Origin: Eupeodes corollae
Taxonomy: Eukaryota; Arthropoda; Insecta; Diptera; Syrphidae
Length of the DNA: 64,000 bases
Direction: 5' to 3'
Assembly (NCBI RefSeq): GCF_945859685.1
Contig: NC_079147.1
Location: 282,635,679-282,699,678, forward strand
Both the position numbers and the translations under genes were made by a program. Positions within the stretch are counted from its first letter, which is position 1, and each line of letters opens with the position of its first letter. The notes below the pieces were generated by a model. The model did no database searches, was not told the DNA's origin, and worked only from the letters and a program-made list of their open reading frames with translations. This document shows positions 60,556-64,000 of this stretch, piece after piece.

Positions 60556-62250
60556 CATCTCATTCCATCTCTCTATTCCTAGCACGATACCTCCGCTGGT
60601 TCCACGTCTCCAAGTTTTGTCACAGAGCTTCCTTTATGACAGATGATCTCCATGTTTCTCTTGGTCTTCCAGGCCGCCTTCTACCTTGAGGATTCTATTG
60701 AAAGCACTGCTTTGCTATGTTGTCATTCGGCTTCCAGCGCGCTTTCTCTTAGCGATATCAACATCCACTTTTGTTTCCCCAGTCCTGAGACACAGTTCAT
60801 CGTAAGATATGGTTTATGGCCACCGGATGTTTAGGATGTAACGTAGAGAGCGTTTGACAAAAACTTGCAACCTTCTCGAGATGCCAGGAGAACATATAGC
60901 ACGGATTTTGCGTTGGACTCAAACAACTTTAACTTTGTACGGAGCGCTATTTACCTGGAGTTCCACACTTTAGAAAAAATTCCGAATGCACTACGGGCTT
61001 TATTTATTCTATTTGTGACATCCAGGTCCGTTCCACCATCGAGTGCCAAAAAGTTTCTCAGATAGTTGAACTGGGTGAACTCTTTTTCTGCCACTTGTCT
61101 CAAAATAAAATGTTGTTGTTGGTTTTGGCTGGTGTGCATTAACTAAGTCTTACTGGCATTAACCCTCAAGCCAGCCACCTTCACGTTTTGTTGAAAAGAT
61201 TGCCATATTTGGCCGAGGTCTCCATTTCTGTTTGCCACTAAGCATATGTCGTCAGCATTGTCGAATTGGCGTAATGTGTCCTTCAGGCGCCAGTCTTCAG
61301 TGTCTCGTGTTCACCCACCGTAGCAGTCATAACATCATCAATAGCCAGCAAAAACAGAATCGGTGACAATACATCACCCTGTCTTACTCCCTGTCGCACT
61401 TCAAATGCATCGGAAAGCTGGCCATTGTGTTGTTATAAGACTCTCTTCTTATAGCAACAATTTTATCAGGAATGCCTCTAGCAACAAGCGATCTCCAGAT
61501 AATATCACGACTAACGCGATAGAAGGCCTTTTCAAAACCCATGAACATGAGGTAAAGCGGGGATTGGTACTCCGACGATTGTTCAAGAAAATTTCGCAAG
61601 GTGTTAATGTGGTCGACACATGATCGATCAATGCGAAATGCCTCTTTTCGAGAATGATGGTTGCCATTAAATTTGAAAATTCGGAAAGAATGGTGATTCC
61701 ACGCCAGTTATTGCGTGATCAACTTTTTAACGATTACCCCGTCCTTCCATTCCCTTGGAAAGGTTTAACTTTCACACACCGACTTAACAAGTGGCAACCA
61801 GATACCGGCAGCCAAGTCGGGGTCCCCTTTGAGGAATTCGGTAGGTATGCCATCCAGCCCAGCAGCTTTGTTGTTCTTTAAAAGGTGTATCGCGGTTCTT
61901 ATTTCGTGCATGTCGCAGGGTCAATAATAATGCCACAGGTAGATCTACGTATGTCCGGCAGTTGATGATTTGCTTTTGCAATCTGGTCATCTTTCAGGAA
62001 TGTGCAGAACAGGATGGTTAACAATATTTTGTTGGCCTACAAGATCTTAAGTGATTTTGTACAGCATCCTCGCGTTACCTCTTCTTGCAGCTTCGTCGGC
62101 GCTTTCTGCCAATTTGTCTAATCTGGCCCTAATTTTTCGTCTCACACACCTCTGCACTACCTTTTTAGCTGTTCTATACTCACTTCGTTAACCCGTTTTC
62201 CGATGCGCATCAGTTTTATTATTTATATTTATATTAAGTGCTCTGTGGTG
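60556..62250 (-). mobile_element. LINE ORF2 fragment (RT and C-terminal part), decayed
   Basis: On the minus strand, from 62200 down: a basic linker (RKIRARLDKLAESADEAARR), NKAAGLDGIPTEFLKG, then motif A as FMGFEKAFYRVSRDIIWRSL (61540-61480), and YLRNFLALDGGTDLDVTNRI and NKARSAFGIFSKVWNSR (61075-60955), leading to a 3' end near 60556. Stops and frameshifts are frequent, and motif C is damaged near 61330-61250. Endonuclease-type LINEs of the CR1/RTE sort carry this layout, and the clade is not fixed. It predates the duplication, since the same 3' piece is in copy A. Confidence 0.78.
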
Positions 62251-62284
62251 AGTAATTTTGTCCCTAGTGTCTTGGGATATTTGA

Positions 62285-63320
62285 GATAATTTTGGTTATC
62301 CCTTAATATCTCATGAATCAAAAACGCTAGAGACTTGAATTAAATTGTATATAATATATTGTAACTTGACACCAAAAAAGTATATTTTTGGAAAAAAAAC
62401 AATTAACGGTTTTTTATAAATCAAAGAATATGAAAAAAAAATTTAATTTCCAAAACAATTTTGTGCAACGATGAATGTTGTTTTTCTCATCTGATAACAT
62501 TTGGAGAAAAATCAAATAGACAGTTTTTTTTATAAAAAATATAAGCCCAAACAAAATTAGTAAAAATTGAATTTCGACTTAAATATCTTTTCAAGAACTT
62601 GAGATTATGGCTTCAAACTTATTTTATCTTATAAAAAATATTGTTTTCAACATTCGGAAAAATTTTGACCAAAATCGAATTGTCAGCTTTTTTAATTAAA
62701 AAAGAATTAAACAAAAAAAATTAATAACAGTTGGTAAAAATTGACTCAAATATCTTTTCAATCTTCGAGATATTGGCTTTAAACTAACTTTATCTTTTGA
62801 AAAATATTGTTGTCAACATTCAGTAAAATTTTGAAAAAAATCGAATTGACAGTTTTTTTTACAAAAAATTAAAAACCGACCAAAAATTAACAAAAGTTGG
62901 TAAAAAATGATTTTCGACTCAAATATCTTTTCAAAAATTTGAGATACTATCTTCTAACTAATTTTTACTTATAAGCAATATTGTTTTCAACATTAGTACA
63001 AATTTTGAGAAAAATCGAATTGACAGTTTATTTACAACAAATAAAAAAAAATTAAAAAAATGTTGAAAAAATTCTAATTGACAGTTTTCTTACAAAAAAT
63101 AAAACTCTAAAAAAAAACAATACAATAACTTGGTAAAAATTTACATTCGGCTCAAATAGCTTTTCAAAAATTGAAAATTAAAAATATTTATTTCACAGAA
63201 AATATTGTTTTCGATTACAGTAGTTTTTTTGTTTAAAAATCTAACAGTCCGTTTTTCGTAAAAATTAAGTAAAGATTGATGTTCAATTCTTGATATTTCT
63301 TAAATAAATTTGAATTCATC
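62285..63320 (+). mobile_element. CTR element, sense, 5' truncated
   Basis: Begins within the conserved gttatcccttaatatctca region, so the 5' end and microsatellite are missing. Units with tcgaattgtcag and tcgaattgacag occur near 62670, 62840 and 63015. It ends short of the usual 3' terminus and is followed by an antisense copy. Confidence 0.78.
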
Positions 63321-63329
63321 GAATTTGTA

Positions 63330-64000
63330 AAAAGAGGCTGGGATGCGACCCACACTGATAACTTCCCATCCCGTCTATCGATTTGTCTTGCTTAAAAGTT
63401 TGTCTATATGTGCTCGTATCAATTTGTTCCAAATTTGCTTTCTATTTTTTGTAGATTGTATTGGAAATTACTAAAAATCGTTAACAATATTTCCTGTTAA
63501 ATAAAATAAGTTTGAAGGCAATATTTTAAATTTTTGGAAAGATATTTGAGTCGAAAATCAATTTTTACCAACTTTTATTCATTTTTGTTCGGTTGAAAAC
63601 AATATTTCTTATAAGATAAAATAAGTTTGAAGCGTAAATTTCACGTTTTTGAAAATATATTTGAATCGATATTCAATTTTTACCAACTTTGTGTAATGTT
63701 TTTTTTTATATTTTTATTTTTTATAAAAAAACTATCGATTTGATTTTCCTCAAAATTTTATCAGATGTCAAAAACATTATTCTTCGTTGTACAAAATTGT
63801 TTAGGAGATGAAATCATATTTTAGTCGTAAAATTTTGGAGCTGACACATTTTTTTTTCATTTTTTTTGATTTATAAAAAAAAACCGTTAGTTAGATTTTT
63901 TTCAAAAAATATACCTGTTTGGTATCACGTAACGTATTATATTATATAAAATTTAATTCAAGTCTCTAGTGTTTTTGGTTCGTAAGATATTTAGGGTTAA
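63330..64000 (-). mobile_element. CTR element, antisense, runs off the window
   Basis: Starts aaaaagaggctgggatgcgac and follows the family to aagatatttagggttaa at the window edge. The 5' end lies outside. With 62285-63320 it forms a tail-to-tail pair. Confidence 0.85.

Larger units (their letters stand above)
44478..61060. repeat. Segmental duplication, copy B
   Basis: Second copy of the 1-14807 locus, starting at the aaggatatgacaata motif that also opens the window. Copy B alone carries the CTR element at 46087-47517, the segment 48310-51700 with another CTR element, the SINE at 52377-52694 and the Tc1-like element at 54919-56446. The match continues into a LINE whose copy A counterpart is cut by the assembly gap, so the right limit is uncertain. 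Real duplication and unmerged haplotypes both fit. Confidence 0.88.

Overview
The window looks like repeat-rich, AT-rich DNA from an insect nuclear genome, probably a fly (Diptera). The support is short introns of 63 and 67 nt with GTAAGT donors, insect-type transposons (non-LTR, copia, Tc1/mariner, a tRNA-derived SINE), animal gene remnants (HPF1 and ATPAF2) and no bacterial-style gene organisation. The species cannot be named from the sequence. Almost every long open frame is a decayed mobile element.

Layout. Positions 1-14807 (copy A) and 44478-about 61060 (copy B) are two diverged copies of the same locus in the same orientation. They are near-identical over long stretches but differ by insertions and deletions. 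Copy A ends at a 200-N assembly gap (14808-15007), so a real segmental duplication and two haplotypes placed in tandem are both possible. Between the copies lie single-copy AT-rich DNA, a GC-richer stretch with a possible first exon (20380-21490), a mariner-like relic (22905-24030), a 3.2-kb DNA transposon with 25-bp inverted repeats and a TATG target duplication (24774-27992) sitting inside an old LINE, two opposed LINE copies each with a clear target duplication (30765-33535 and 34307-35286), an RNase H-bearing LINE end (39858-40915) and a small segment with remnants of the host genes ATPAF2 and HPF1 (42160-43200).

The dominant repeat is a non-coding AT-rich element of about 1.43 kb, called the CTR element here because its centre is a tandem array of roughly 150-175-bp units. 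At least ten full or partial copies are present. They share an imperfectly inverted AACTTCCCAT end, an ACGT/TCCG-type microsatellite near the 5' end and a CCCAGCCTC-T(n) 3' end. An empty site and a self-insertion define the ends and show no obvious target duplication. This architecture resembles Helentron/DINE-type non-autonomous elements, which is an inference.

The best host gene candidate is a two-exon gene on the minus strand of copy B (60139 to 59831), encoding an 81-residue protein with one membrane segment. It has a 63-nt intron, an in-frame upstream stop and a close poly(A) signal. Copy A carries the same gene with two single-base homopolymer indels, while two of its three exon substitutions are silent. 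I did not recognise the family.
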